Origin: Cryptosporangium aurantiacum
GTDB taxonomy: Bacteria > Actinomycetota > Actinomycetes > Mycobacteriales > Cryptosporangiaceae
Assembly: GCF_900143005.1 (NCBI RefSeq)
Contig: NZ_FRCS01000010.1
Location: 248,001 to 312,000, forward strand
DNA length: 64,000 bases
Reading direction: 5' to 3'
Positions 26,976 through 35,118 of the stretch are shown piece by piece. The position numbers and the translations under genes are program-made. The notes under the pieces were generated by a model. It saw only the letters and a list, made by a program, of their open reading frames with translations, made no database searches and was not told the DNA's origin. The first letter of the stretch is position 1; every line of letters starts with the position of its first letter.

Positions 26976-27677
26976 ATGCGCCTGGTCTACGTGCACGGAG
27001 CCTGCGTTCGGGATGCCTCCTGGTGGTGGAACCGGATGGTCGGGCCGATCGCCGCGGCCGGCGTGCGCAGCCGCGCGGTGGCGCTACCGAGCTGCCGCGG
27101 TGACACGCCCGGTGATCGGCTGGGCGACCTCTACGACGACGTCGACGCGGTCCGCGCGGTCCTCGACGAGGTCGACGAGCCAGCGGTGCTACTCGGGCAC
27201 TCGTACGGCGGCATCGTGATCACCGACGCCGCCCACGCGCACCCGGCCGTGTGGCAGCTCGTCTACGTCACCTCGATGCTGCCGGACGTCGGCGAATCGC
27301 AGGCGAGTGTGGCGGGCACCGGCCCGGCGCCCTGGCTGGACCCGGGCGCCGACGGAACCATCGGCGTGCTGCCGGACAGCGTCCGCCAATTGTTTGTGCA
27401 GGACTGCGACGGGCCGACGGCAGACGCGGCCGTAGGCCGCCTGACCAGGCAGTCGATGACCCCGTTCGGCCAGCCGGTGCGCGCCGCGGCCTGGCGGGAC
27501 GTGCCGGCGACCTACATCGTCTGCACGGACGACCGGGCGATCCCGGCGGACGTGCAGCGCGAGCGGGCGACGCGAGCCGCAGCGGTGGTGGAGTTCGCGG
27601 CCGGGCACCACCCGTTCCTCTCCCGCCCGGAGGACTTCGCCACGCTCCTGCTCGACGTCGCCGCGCCCGCCCGTTGA
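26976..27677 (+). CDS. Alpha/beta hydrolase
   Basis: 233 residues; ATG 26976 gives the canonical start MRLVYVHGACVRDASWWW, and GGTGGGGG lies just upstream. The nucleophile elbow is LLGHSYGGIVITDAA, with Ser near 73. A likely acid is in VCTDDRAIP and the catalytic His in EFAAGHHPFLSRPEDF. No signal peptide. It resembles the EstC/methyl-ketone hydrolase subgroup; substrate unknown. Confidence 0.85.
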   Translation: MRLVYVHGACVRDASWWWNRMVGPIAAAGVRSRAVALPSCRGDTPGDRLGDLYDDVDAVRAVLDEVDEPAVLLGHSYGGIVITDAAHAHPAVWQLVYVTSMLPDVGESQASVAGTGPAPWLDPGADGTIGVLPDSVRQLFVQDCDGPTADAAVGRLTRQSMTPFGQPVRAAAWRDVPATYIVCTDDRAIPADVQRERATRAAAVVEFAAGHHPFLSRPEDFATLLLDVAAPAR

Positions 27678-27678
27678 T

Positions 27679-28167
27679 CTACCTCGGGTCTACGGTTTCG
27701 CTGGTGGCCCACTCCTCCAGGTGGGCCAGCACGTCGCGGACCGGCCGGTCGGTGGCTTGCGCCAGCCGCTCGAGCAGCTCGGTCTCGATCTTCACGTGGG
27801 CGGCCAGCTGCTGGCTGACCAAGTCGGACGTGGGGCCGCTGATCGCGTCGCCCATCGCGACGGCACCCGCCATGAACGCGTCCGCGATCGTGCGCGGACG
27901 CCGGGCCCGGAACTCCTGCTGCAGCTCGTCGAGCTCGGGCTCCACGGTCGCGGTGCCGTACACGGCGGCCCACGAGGTCACCGCGGCGGGCACCGCCTCG
28001 TGATCGGCGTGCAGGGCCTGGAGCAGTGCCACCGCGCCGTGGATCGCGGAGGCCACCCCCTCGTTGTTCTCGTCGCGGCCGGCGGGCAGCCGATCGCTCT
28101 GGTAGCTCTCGCCGCCGAGCCCGATGTGGTCGAACCAGTCGTCGGTGGGCTCGTCGTTGTCGAACAT
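27679..28167 (-). CDS. Hypothetical protein
   Basis: 162 residues from ATG 28167 with GGGGAGG upstream, which is why the longer frame to 28233 is not used. It starts MFDNDEPTDDWFDHIGLGGE and is acidic and mainly helical, without cysteines, signal or membrane segments. Its stop lies one base from the stop of the convergent hydrolase gene, so the two abut tail to tail. No family recognised. Confidence 0.65.
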   Translation of the reverse strand: MFDNDEPTDDWFDHIGLGGESYQSDRLPAGRDENNEGVASAIHGAVALLQALHADHEAVPAAVTSWAAVYGTATVEPELDELQQEFRARRPRTIADAFMAGAVAMGDAISGPTSDLVSQQLAAHVKIETELLERLAQATDRPVRDVLAHLEEWATSETVDPR

Positions 28168-28221
28168 CCGTCGCCTCCCCTGGCTTCGTCGGACGCACCG
28201 TAGCGACCACCACCGACGTTT

Positions 28222-28252
28222 TTGCCGCCGCATATTCCTGCGCAGTTATATT
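28222..28252 (+). promoter_or_regulatory. Leaderless promoter of the ArsR gene
   Basis: TATATT at 28247-28252 lies 6 bases before the GTG at 28259, with TTGCCG at 28222-28227 as a weak -35. No ribosome binding site precedes the GTG, so a leaderless message is likely. Confidence 0.5.
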
Positions 28253-28258
28253 CGTACG

Positions 28259-28567
28259 GTGACCTCGTCATTCGCGGTGCTCGCCGAACCGACCCGGCGT
28301 CGGATCCTCGACCTGCTGCTCGAACGGCCGCGTCCGGTGGGGGAGTTGGTGGAGCAACTGGGGCTCAGCCAGCCCGGGACGTCGAAGCATCTGAAGGTGC
28401 TGCGCGACGCCGGCCTGGTGCGCGTGCGGCAGGACGCCCAGCGGCGGTGGTACGAGCTGGCGCCCGGGCCGCTCGCGGAGATCGATGCCTGGCTGACGCC
28501 GTACCGGAGGCTGTGGAGCCGCAGCTTGGACGACCTGGAGGCGCACCTGGACGCGAACCCGGAGTAG
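28259..28567 (+). CDS. ArsR/SmtB family transcriptional regulator
   Basis: 102 residues from GTG 28259. The winged helix reads FAVLAEPTRRRILDLLLERP, then VGELVEQLGLSQPGTSKHL, then VLRDAGLVRVRQDAQRRWYE. The end is a helix LTPYRRLWSRSLDDLEAHL. No cysteine-rich metal site, so this is the SdpR/YczG-like subgroup rather than a metal sensor. Such regulators often control an adjacent AHSA1 or glyoxalase-type protein; a convergent VOC gene is next door. Confidence 0.88.
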   Translation: MTSSFAVLAEPTRRRILDLLLERPRPVGELVEQLGLSQPGTSKHLKVLRDAGLVRVRQDAQRRWYELAPGPLAEIDAWLTPYRRLWSRSLDDLEAHLDANPE

Positions 28568-28570
28568 CCC

Positions 28571-28603
28571 GGCCGGGCTCCACGGTGTTCGTGGAGCCCG
28601 GCC
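28571..28603. terminator. Hairpin between the convergent ArsR and VOC genes
   Basis: A perfect 14-bp stem, arms 28571-28584 and 28590-28603, loop GTGTT. No T run on either side, so it probably serves as a bidirectional, intrinsic-like barrier. Confidence 0.6.
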
Positions 28604-28614
28604 TCAGAGCTCCG

Positions 28615-28998
28615 TCAGCCCCGCTCGGCGGCGCTGCGCTCGACGCAGAACTCGTTGCCCTCCGGGTCGGCCAGAGTGACCCAGCCGGTCCCGTCCGGCT
28701 TCCGGTGATCCGCGACCAGCTGGGCACCCAGCGCGAGCACCCGCTCGACCTCCTCGTCCCGCGTGCCCTCGGTGGGCTGCAGGTCGAGGTGGATCCGGTT
28801 CTTACCGGCCTTGCGCTCGGGCACCGTGACGAACAGCAGGTCGGGTCCGTCGCCGGGCGAGAGAAGCAGGGCCTCGGGGTCGTCCGGCGCGTTGCCGTCC
28901 TCGGGGTCCTCGGTGAAACCGGTCACCTTGGACCAGAACTGGGCCAGCGTGTACGGGTCGGCGCTGTCGACCGTGATGTGCCTTACTCGGACGCTCAT
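28615..28998 (-). CDS. VOC/glyoxalase superfamily protein
   Basis: 127 residues from ATG 28998, with AAGGA upstream. Two beta-alpha-beta units are visible: VRVRHITVDSADPYTLAQFW and the C-terminal DGTGWVTLADPEGNEFCVER. The middle has NRIHLDLQPTE, giving a His at the metal or substrate site. This is the common glyoxalase-like group without proven activity, possibly a resistance or antibiotic-binding protein. It is convergent with the ArsR gene. Confidence 0.82.
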   Translation of the reverse strand: MSVRVRHITVDSADPYTLAQFWSKVTGFTEDPEDGNAPDDPEALLLSPGDGPDLLFVTVPERKAGKNRIHLDLQPTEGTRDEEVERVLALGAQLVADHRKPDGTGWVTLADPEGNEFCVERSAAERG

Positions 28999-29141
28999 GC
29001 GTTGATCCTTCGCGACGCGCGCCATCGTGGTCGCGGTGGCGTCGGTCAGCCGACCACGGGAGGCGCGGGAAACAGGGATGTGATCATCACCGCACCTCCT
29101 CTCCCCGGACGCCGGGCCCAGTATCGCAGCGGCCACAAACG

Positions 29142-29175
29142 AAAAAGGCACCCCCGCTGTCTCGCGGGAATGCCT
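29142..29175 (-). terminator. Rho-independent terminator of the tRNA Glu-Asp-Phe operon
   Basis: On the minus strand a 12-bp stem with two G-U pairs (arms 29164-29175 and 29146-29157) is followed by TTTTTC. It begins 12 bases after the tRNA-Phe 3' end. Confidence 0.85.
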
Positions 29176-29186
29176 CGTGATCGATG

Positions 29187-29260
29187 TGGCCAGGGGCGGG
29201 GTCGAACCGCCGACCTTCCGCTTTTCAGGCGGACGCTCGTACCAACTGAGCTACCTGGCC
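29187..29260 (-). tRNA. tRNA-Phe (GAA)
   Basis: 74 bases with acceptor stem GGCCAGG/CCTGGCC, D stem GCTC/GAGC, anticodon loop CTGAAAA and T arm GGCGG-TTCGACC-CCGCC. The anticodon GAA reads Phe. CCA is not encoded. Confidence 0.95.
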
Positions 29261-29293
29261 GAGTGCGGCGACACCCAATGCCACCTTCACTCC

Positions 29294-29318
29294 GCTGCCG
29301 CACCAAAGGTGCGGCAGC
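29294..29318 (-). other. Perfect hairpin between tRNA-Asp and tRNA-Phe
   Basis: GCTGCCGCACC, loop of three, GGTGCGGCAGC. It starts 6 bases after the tRNA-Asp 3' end on the transcribed strand and lacks a T run. It may be an RNase processing signal or an attenuator in the tRNA transcript. Confidence 0.7.
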
Positions 29319-29323
29319 GAGAG

Positions 29324-29398
29324 CGGTCCCGACGGGATTTGAACCCGCGACCTCCGCCTTGACAGGGCGGCGAGCACTCCGAACTGCTCCACGGGACC
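29324..29398 (-). tRNA. tRNA-Asp (GTC)
   Basis: 75 bases with acceptor stem GGTCCCG/CGGGACC, discriminator G, anticodon loop CTGTCAA and T loop TTCAAAT. Anticodon GTC reads Asp. It lies in the middle of a minus-strand tRNA cluster. Confidence 0.95.
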
Positions 29399-29424
29399 TG
29401 GTCCGGATAGACCGGGTCTTGCCG

Positions 29425-29497
29425 TGCCCCCAACGGGATTCGAACCCGTGCTACCGCCTTGAAAGGGCGGCGTCCTGGGCCACTAGACGATGAGGGC
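29425..29497 (-). tRNA. tRNA-Glu (TTC)
   Basis: 73 bases with acceptor stem GCCCTCA/TGGGGGC (one U-G pair), discriminator A, anticodon loop CTTTCAA and T loop TTCGAAT. Anticodon TTC reads Glu. First gene of the Glu-Asp-Phe cluster. Confidence 0.95.
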
Positions 29498-29638
29498 GTG
29501 CAACCCGAACGGCGTTCATGCTGTCACACATGTCCGCCGGGCGGCGCACCCACCCCGTCCGCGTCGGGAGCGAGATCAGCATAGGCGACAACGAGGCCTC
29601 TTGCCAAAAGCACTCTTCTCTTCCGATGAATCCGCAGG

Positions 29639-30382
29639 TCAGAGCCTTGTCAGTCGGTACTTGGAGGTCAGCCCGGGCAGCAGGATCTTCAGTGCGGCCA
29701 CCGTCCGGGACCGATCTCCGCCCCCGTCGTGCATGAGCACGATCACTCCCGGGGCAACCCCGGCCCGCACTCGCGACACGATCGTGGTCGCCGGCGGCTT
29801 CGCCCAGTCACGCGGATCCACGGCCCAGCCGATCGACGCCATCCCCAGGTTGCGCGCCACCGACACCACCACGCCGGACCAGTTGCCACCCGGTGCCCGG
29901 AAGTACTTCGGGGTGACTCCGCCGCTCACCCGCTTGATCAATGCGCTGGTCGCGCGCAGGTCAGCCTCGATCGCGGCCCGCGACTTCTTCCGGAGGTTCA
30001 GGTCGTGGCCCATCGTGTGGTTACACAGTGCGTGACCGTCCGCGACAATCTTGCGGACCAGGTCGGGGTGGGCCTTCACGTTGGCGCCGATCAAGCAGAA
30101 CGTCGCCTTGACCTTGTGCTTGCGTAACAGCGAGAGCACCTGCGGCGTCCAGCGCGGGTCGGGCCCGTCGTCGAACGTCAGCGCCACCGCGTTGCTGCCG
30201 GTGCGCCGGTACGGCGTCGACGTGGGGACCAGAATCGGCTTCGGCTGGGCCACCGTCACGGCCCGGGGCGCCGCAGCCACCGTCCGCTCGCCGGCCGCCG
30301 CCGTCGAGCCTCCGGTCACCAGCACCAGTGCGAGCACCACGCTGAGCCCGAGCAGCGCCGTCTGGATCCGTCGCGTCATCAT
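29639..30382 (-). CDS. Secreted polysaccharide deacetylase (NodB homology)
   Basis: 247 residues with an N-terminal signal peptide (RR, then LLGLSVVLALVLVTGGSTAA). The NodB domain has motif 1 ALTFDDGPDP (about 67-76, catalytic base and metal Asp), motif 2 HALCNHTMGHD (metal histidines), motif 3 FRAPGGNW, motif 4 near DPRDWAKPP and motif 5 VIVLMHDGGG. It removes acetyl groups from peptidoglycan, chitin or similar glycans outside the cell. The likely native substrate is cell-wall peptidoglycan. Confidence 0.9.
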   Translation of the reverse strand: MMTRRIQTALLGLSVVLALVLVTGGSTAAAGERTVAAAPRAVTVAQPKPILVPTSTPYRRTGSNAVALTFDDGPDPRWTPQVLSLLRKHKVKATFCLIGANVKAHPDLVRKIVADGHALCNHTMGHDLNLRKKSRAAIEADLRATSALIKRVSGGVTPKYFRAPGGNWSGVVVSVARNLGMASIGWAVDPRDWAKPPATTIVSRVRAGVAPGVIVLMHDGGGDRSRTVAALKILLPGLTSKYRLTRL

Positions 30383-30744
30383 TCCTGCCTGTCGCTGAGG
30401 GGATGCGGTGACGGGACCGTACGAAGGGTGCGCAACGGGTCCGGCGCCGCCGTGGCCGGCGCCTGATCGGCGTCAGCCCAGGTGAGCACTGTTGTCGACC
30501 CGGATTGCGGCACGCAGGTTCTGTCGGATACTCGGCACGTTCAGACTGTCCGTGCCGGTCGAGCGTCCGGGGTCGGCTCTTCCTTTCGGTGGACGTCCGG
30601 CGTGTGCGGCGCAGCCGGGTACGGGTCCGGCGGGACGGAACGCGCTCAGTGGGATGTTCTGTCGCTGTCGCCGCTCGGGTCTGAGACACTTCAAGCGGGA
30701 CGCGGCCGGGTATGCCCTCTCGGGTGCTCGTGCTGTGCCCGAGC
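30383..30744. other. 362-bp intergenic region before tRNA-Lys
   Basis: Small open frames occur on both strands but none has a ribosome binding site or recognisable family. The promoter of tRNA-Lys must lie here; TATGCC near 30712 is only a weak -10. Confidence 0.5.
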
Positions 30745-30817
30745 GGGCCGTTAGCTCAACTGGCAGAGCAGCGGACTTTTAATCCGCGGGTTCTGGGTTC
30801 GATCCCCAGGCGGCCCA
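30745..30817 (+). tRNA. tRNA-Lys (TTT)
   Basis: 73 bases with acceptor stem GGGCCGT/GCGGCCC, D arm GCTC-AACTGGCA-GAGC, anticodon loop CTTTTAA and T arm CTGGG-TTCGATC-CCCAG. Anticodon TTT reads Lys. Its 3' part is the integration site of the neighbouring element. Confidence 0.96.
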
Positions 30818-30827
30818 CCCGCTGACC
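30772..30827 (+). other. attL, tRNA-Lys 3' half
   Basis: 56 bases from the anticodon stem of tRNA-Lys to 10 bases past its end, repeated without mismatch at 35913-35968. The element's insertion keeps this tRNA copy whole. Confidence 0.88.
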
Positions 30828-30852
30828 TGGTCTTTTGCGCGGTCTCTGGTTC

Positions 30853-32301
30853 CTATGCGGACAGTGGTTGCTCGCCGGTTGCTCGTCCCCGCCGCGACGT
30901 TGCTTGCTTACTGAGGTTGAGCGCCAAGCCGCTGACCTGCGGGTTCAGGTTGATCAGGCACGGTTTTCTGCGTGCGGTGATGCGGTTTGCGCGGCGCCGT
31001 TCGGCGCGACTCTTTCGCGTGATGTCACCGCGGACGCGGCGCGCGGCGTCCAGGACGAGAGCGGCGGTGGCCGCGGCGGCATTGTGCTGGGCCGGTGGGA
31101 GGACGGTGGTGTAGGTGTCGGCGGTCAGCACGATGCTGGCGTGCCCGAGCTGGTCCTGGATCAGCTTCAAGTCCGCGCCGGCGCAGTGGGCCAGGCTCGC
31201 GGCGCCGTGACGGAGATCGTGCAGCCGGACCGGCGGCAGCCCGAGGTTCCTGCGCAGGAGCCGGAACCGATTGGTGACGTAGCTCGGCCGCAGCGGCAGG
31301 CCATCGATCTTGGTGAAGACGTACCCGGTGTCGGTCCAATCCTCGTCGGCGGCGCGGCGTTCGAAGCGCTGCCGCTGGGCGTGGGCGCGCAGAACCGCGA
31401 CGGTGTGCGGATCGAGCGCGACCGTGCGGCGGCTGGCCGCGCTCTTGGGTGGCCCGACGAGGATCGCGCCGGTTACTTCGACGCGCTGCTGCGAGATGAC
31501 CAGCTGGCGGGTGTCGAGGTCGACGTCGCACCACCGTAGGCCAGCGGCTTCACCCCGGCGGAGCCCGCGGAGCGCGATCAGGTGCCAGAGGGCGTGCAAC
31601 CGGTCGGTGTTGGTGTTCTGGAGGAACGTGGCGAGTTGCTCGGCGGTCCAGACGGTGACCGGTTCGCGTTCTCCGGTGCGTCGCCAGGTCTGGACGCGGG
31701 GTTCGGTCCAGACCACCGCATGCGGACGCCGGGCCGGGGCGAGTTCGATACGTCGGGCGGGGTTGTCGGTGACGAGGCCTTCGCGGATCGCGGCGTTGAA
31801 CGCCGCCCGGAGCGTGGCCTTCACCCGGTGCAGGGTGGAGCCGGCGAGCGGTTCGCCGTACCGGTTGTGCTGCTGCGCGAGGACGGCGAAGGCCTCGGTG
31901 AGCTGCCGGGCGGTGACCTGCCCGAGCCGGTAGTGGCCGAGATGCGGCAGCAGATACAGGGTGATGTGGCTCTGGTAGCTGCGTGCAGTGGTCGGCCGGA
32001 TCGAGGTCCGGGTGCTGATCCAGTGCTTGAGCCACTGCTCGAGAGTCCAGACGGCGCCTGCACGGAGTTCCGGTGTTTGAGCCAGGAGCTCATCGCGAAC
32101 TCGGCAGGCCGCAGACTTCGATCGGAACCCACTCCGGCGGACCTGCCGGCGTCGGCCCGTGAGGTCGGGCATCCGAGTGTCGAACGCCCAGAGACCATGC
32201 CCGCGCTCGGCCAGCCGTGGACAACGCCGGCTCCGGCGCTGCCCGACCCGTCCCTCGTCGCAGGTGCAGTACTTGAACACCACGCCCTGACCCGTCATCA
32301 C
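30853..32301 (-). CDS. int: Tyrosine site-specific integrase
   Basis: 482 residues; GTG 32301 and ATG 32298 are adjacent possible starts after GGGGGTGGA. The N-terminal zinc-ribbon-like part (FKYCTCDEGRVGQRRSRRCP, LAERGHGLWAFD) is typical of actinobacterial tRNA integrases. A SAM-like core-binding domain follows (about 85-190). The catalytic domain shows ALRGLRRGEAAGLRW (first Arg), VRLHDLRHGAAS (His-x-x-Arg), GHASIVLTADTYTTV (Gly-His and the nucleophile Tyr). It ends 35 bases from tRNA-Lys. It should recombine the 56-bp att repeats. Confidence 0.93.
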   Translation of the reverse strand: MMTGQGVVFKYCTCDEGRVGQRRSRRCPRLAERGHGLWAFDTRMPDLTGRRRQVRRSGFRSKSAACRVRDELLAQTPELRAGAVWTLEQWLKHWISTRTSIRPTTARSYQSHITLYLLPHLGHYRLGQVTARQLTEAFAVLAQQHNRYGEPLAGSTLHRVKATLRAAFNAAIREGLVTDNPARRIELAPARRPHAVVWTEPRVQTWRRTGEREPVTVWTAEQLATFLQNTNTDRLHALWHLIALRGLRRGEAAGLRWCDVDLDTRQLVISQQRVEVTGAILVGPPKSAASRRTVALDPHTVAVLRAHAQRQRFERRAADEDWTDTGYVFTKIDGLPLRPSYVTNRFRLLRRNLGLPPVRLHDLRHGAASLAHCAGADLKLIQDQLGHASIVLTADTYTTVLPPAQHNAAAATAALVLDAARRVRGDITRKSRAERRRANRITARRKPCLINLNPQVSGLALNLSKQATSRRGRATGEQPLSA

Positions 32302-32753
32302 TCCACCCCCGTGAGCTGCCGATACGCATCAGCATGCGCTCGCTAAGGTGCAGCCGGATCGGCCCGAACAAGCCGGTAGATCAGCTCGAGAGCCGGTCGC
32401 GCCCGCAGCCCGCGAGCGAATAGCGGGCGACAACGCACGCAACTGCCGACGAGAGTGTCGTCTTCCGCTGTCCGAATCTGCGCCCGGATAGCAGTTCAGA
32501 CGAAGCACCCCAAATGAGAGTCAGCCACCCGAAACGCTTAAACAATCGGATTCGCCTGAGGTCGTAAGAATCTTTGCGGGTGATACACAAACTTCCGCCA
32601 TCAATCGATGGTACATCTTCTTGCCGCAGCGATCACTTCTCGGCTAGGTTGGATAACAATTGCGCCCGCGCGGGCTAGGTCGTGCAGATCCTGCAACGAT
32701 TGCTCAAGCGAGTGCACCGCATCGATTCGGGATGAAACTGCGAGGAGGCAATC
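32302..32753. other. 452-bp non-coding region inside the element
   Basis: Lower GC than its surroundings and without a convincing gene; the only sizeable open frame (32381-32590, minus) lacks a ribosome binding site and any family motif. The excisionase-like MerR gene often found here is absent. The region must carry the promoter of the two plus-strand cargo genes. Confidence 0.5.
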
Positions 32754-33113
32754 GTGGCGTATGTGAACGATATCGCGGTGCGAAGCGGAGTTCTCAGGGG
32801 GATCGCCAGGGCGTCCGAGAATGAATTCCCCGGACTCGAGGACGAGATACTCGGTCGATTAATGAGCGATTCCGCGTTTGCAACACGGCAGTTGCTCAGC
32901 GAGTTCGGCCCCGAGGACCTTCACCCAGGGTTCCAGCAGCTTGCCGCAGAGCTCATTACTACCGCAGTAGCTACGCGCATCAATGCTCACCGAGATACTT
33001 CTGGGAGCCAGAATTTCTATAACATCGAGAACTCGTTCGGACGGAAGGCATCAAGCGCTCTGCACAGTGTCTGGAAATGGATCGACGGCCCACGCTGGGA
33101 CCCTGAGTATTGA
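32754..33113 (+). CDS. Element cargo gene 1, hypothetical protein
   Basis: 119 residues from GTG 32754; GAGGAGG ends 6 bases upstream, a strong site. It is mostly helical, without signal or membrane segments; recognisable stretches are ENEFPGLEDEILGRLMSD and ITTAVATRINAHRDT. Codon use is less GC-biased than in the core genes, consistent with recent transfer. The stop overlaps the next gene's TTG start, so the pair is an operon. No family recognised. Confidence 0.65.
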   Translation: MAYVNDIAVRSGVLRGIARASENEFPGLEDEILGRLMSDSAFATRQLLSEFGPEDLHPGFQQLAAELITTAVATRINAHRDTSGSQNFYNIENSFGRKASSALHSVWKWIDGPRWDPEY

Positions 33114-33577
33114 GTCCGGAAATGAAGGTAAGCCAGTTACGTGCTACGGTCTCACATCGAGAGTCTCTGACGCAAGCCACAGCTGCGGGGTTCGGTACTG
33201 GCATTGTGGCTCTCGGATTCGGCGATTTGAGTTCCAATCTGCTGCAGAAGGCGCCTCCTATTCTGGTGGCAATCTTCGTCACATGCGTTTTAGTGGCGGG
33301 ATTCGCAATCGCCCAGACATGGGCCCACCTTCATCACGCAAGCAGACGCCTAGCATTGTCGGACCCGCGCAATTCGCAGGTCGAAGACCCCGACGTTCCG
33401 GATTTACAAGATGCACGAGCGAGAATTAAAAGCAAGGAGGCCAATCATCTGGACTGGGCCGTCACAGAGATGAGCGGGTCTAAAGGCTGGTGGTGGTGGA
33501 TGCTCGGCTTGGTTCTGATGAGTGGAGTGCTATATTTACTTTCGATTTGGGCCGGCGCCCTAGAGCAATGTAGATGA
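33110..33577 (+). CDS. Element cargo gene 2, two-helix membrane protein
   Basis: 155 residues from TTG 33110, which overlaps the upstream stop (TTGA); ATG 33122 is the alternative. A first membrane segment lies near 49-70 (PILVAIFVTCVLVAGFAIAQ) and a second near 126-150 (WWWWMLGLVLMSGVLYLLSI). The loop between them is charged and cytoplasmic or periplasmic depending on the N-terminus. With a small soluble partner in front it has the layout of an effector-plus-membrane pair, such as an immunity or abortive infection unit. That is inference; no homologue was recognised. Confidence 0.62.
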   Translation: MSPEMKVSQLRATVSHRESLTQATAAGFGTGIVALGFGDLSSNLLQKAPPILVAIFVTCVLVAGFAIAQTWAHLHHASRRLALSDPRNSQVEDPDVPDLQDARARIKSKEANHLDWAVTEMSGSKGWWWWMLGLVLMSGVLYLLSIWAGALEQCR

Positions 33578-33870
33578 GCTAGTTGGTCAGGGCGAACGTG
33601 CACGACCACAGAGAGGGCATAGTCGACTCGGACACGCCTCGCGACAAATAGGCGCTTAGCACTAGACGTCGCGGATTCCCAAAAAGTCACAACGTGTGCG
33701 AAATTCACTGCCCGACTCCCCCACAGCGGCAGTTACGTTGTTCCCACTTCGCCGAATACCTTTCAGGCTCCCGCTCAGGAGGCAATCATTGGCTTGCGAT
33801 GAGCAATGCAACGTCCGCACATGACGCGGATGGTGCGGTGAGGCGGGCATCGTTTCTGTCGAGATTGTTG

Positions 33871-35028
33871 TCAGGGTAGTTCGCTGTTGGTGAGGCGTCT
33901 GAGCAGGGCCGGCTTGTTGTGGTGTCGGTGGCGGAGGTCGTTGAGCCGGTTGCGGAAGTGGTCGAGGTCGTTGGTGCGGTTGCTGATTTCGTGGAGGTCG
34001 GTGAGCAGGTCGAGCGCGGCGTCGTAGTCGCTGGCCTTCTTTGCCGCGATGTGGTCCTCGACCCGCTTCCAGGCGGATTCGCCTTGGCCGGTCACCACGG
34101 ACAGGCGTCGTTCCCGGGCTGCGGTTCGGGCCGCGGCCTGACGCCGCTCGTCCTCCTCGGCGGCCCGGACGGCCTCTTGGTGGCGTGCCTCGCGCGTCCG
34201 GTAGGCGGCGTCGAGAAGCTCGGCCGCGGTGCGCCGCCCGGCCGCCGGTGGCTCAGGATGGGGCAGCAGCCGGTTTCGGAGCACCGCCGGCAGCCCGGGT
34301 TCCTGCCCGAGGGCACAGCGGACCAGGAAACTGTTCTTCTCTCGCTCGGGTAGTGCGGCGACCAGCGGCTCCAGATCTTTGCGCGTCACCGACACGCCAA
34401 CCGGTTCACCACTGGCCTGCGCGGCGGCCTCAAGCAGATCACGGTCGACCCGGAGGAAGTCCGCGAGCGCACGCTGCGCCGCCGTGAGGGTGTTCAGCCC
34501 GGCTGGGACGGCCGGTTCTGTGACTTTGCGGAAGGCGTCTTCGTTGTCGTCTTCGCGTTCCCATTTGCCGAGCGCGGACAGCCAGGCCAGATACAGCGGT
34601 CGGAGGTCCCCTGCGGCCAGTTCGGCGCGAAGGCCGGCCAGGCTGTGGAGGGCGTGTTCGGCGGTTCCGTCGAAGTCGTCTTCGTCGTCCTCGCTGCACA
34701 GGCTCAGGATCAGATGCGTCTTGGTCGTCCAGCACGCGAACGACTCATCGTCCAGGCAGTACGGTTCCACGACGTCGAGGGCCAGCGTGGTCTTCGGGAT
34801 CCGGAGTATCACCTGGCGGGTGCCCCAGTTGGTGACGTAGAGGTGCGCGTCGTAGTACCGCTCGACCATGCGGTGCGGGTCCCCGCGGAACGAACCCCAG
34901 TGGTAGCTGTTGACGAATCTCGTCGCAGTGATCTCGGCTCGTGTCGATAACGCCCGGACCTCCGCCATCTGGGCGTCGGTGAGCGGTCGGTCCAGGGCGA
35001 GGAACTCGTAGCACTGGTATTCGCTCAC
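33871..35028 (-). CDS. Conserved hypothetical protein (MSEYQCYEFLALDRPLT family)
   Basis: 385 residues from ATG 35028. The opening YEFLALDRPLTDAQMAEVRA, then FVNSYHWGSFRGDPHRMVER and YDAHLYVTNWGTRQVILR, recurs in many actinobacteria and proteobacteria, often beside a SWIM zinc-finger gene, as I recall. That partner is not seen here. The second half is Glu/Arg-rich and helical, ending with a positively charged segment. No enzymatic motif identified. Higher GC than the two plus-strand cargo genes. Confidence 0.7.
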   Translation of the reverse strand: MSEYQCYEFLALDRPLTDAQMAEVRALSTRAEITATRFVNSYHWGSFRGDPHRMVERYYDAHLYVTNWGTRQVILRIPKTTLALDVVEPYCLDDESFACWTTKTHLILSLCSEDDEDDFDGTAEHALHSLAGLRAELAAGDLRPLYLAWLSALGKWEREDDNEDAFRKVTEPAVPAGLNTLTAAQRALADFLRVDRDLLEAAAQASGEPVGVSVTRKDLEPLVAALPEREKNSFLVRCALGQEPGLPAVLRNRLLPHPEPPAAGRRTAAELLDAAYRTREARHQEAVRAAEEDERRQAAARTAARERRLSVVTGQGESAWKRVEDHIAAKKASDYDAALDLLTDLHEISNRTNDLDHFRNRLNDLRHRHHNKPALLRRLTNSELP

Positions 35029-35118
35029 GGCCCCCGGACCTTACCGGCCGACCTGAGCGCAGTGCCGCCCGCGGGTCATGGGGGACCGGGAATCGAGCCG
35101 CGATCGACAGAGGACCTG

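Noticed and set aside
30473..30694. Small minus-strand gene before tRNA-Lys
   Set aside because: No ribosome binding site or recognisable family; composition is that of non-coding high-GC DNA.
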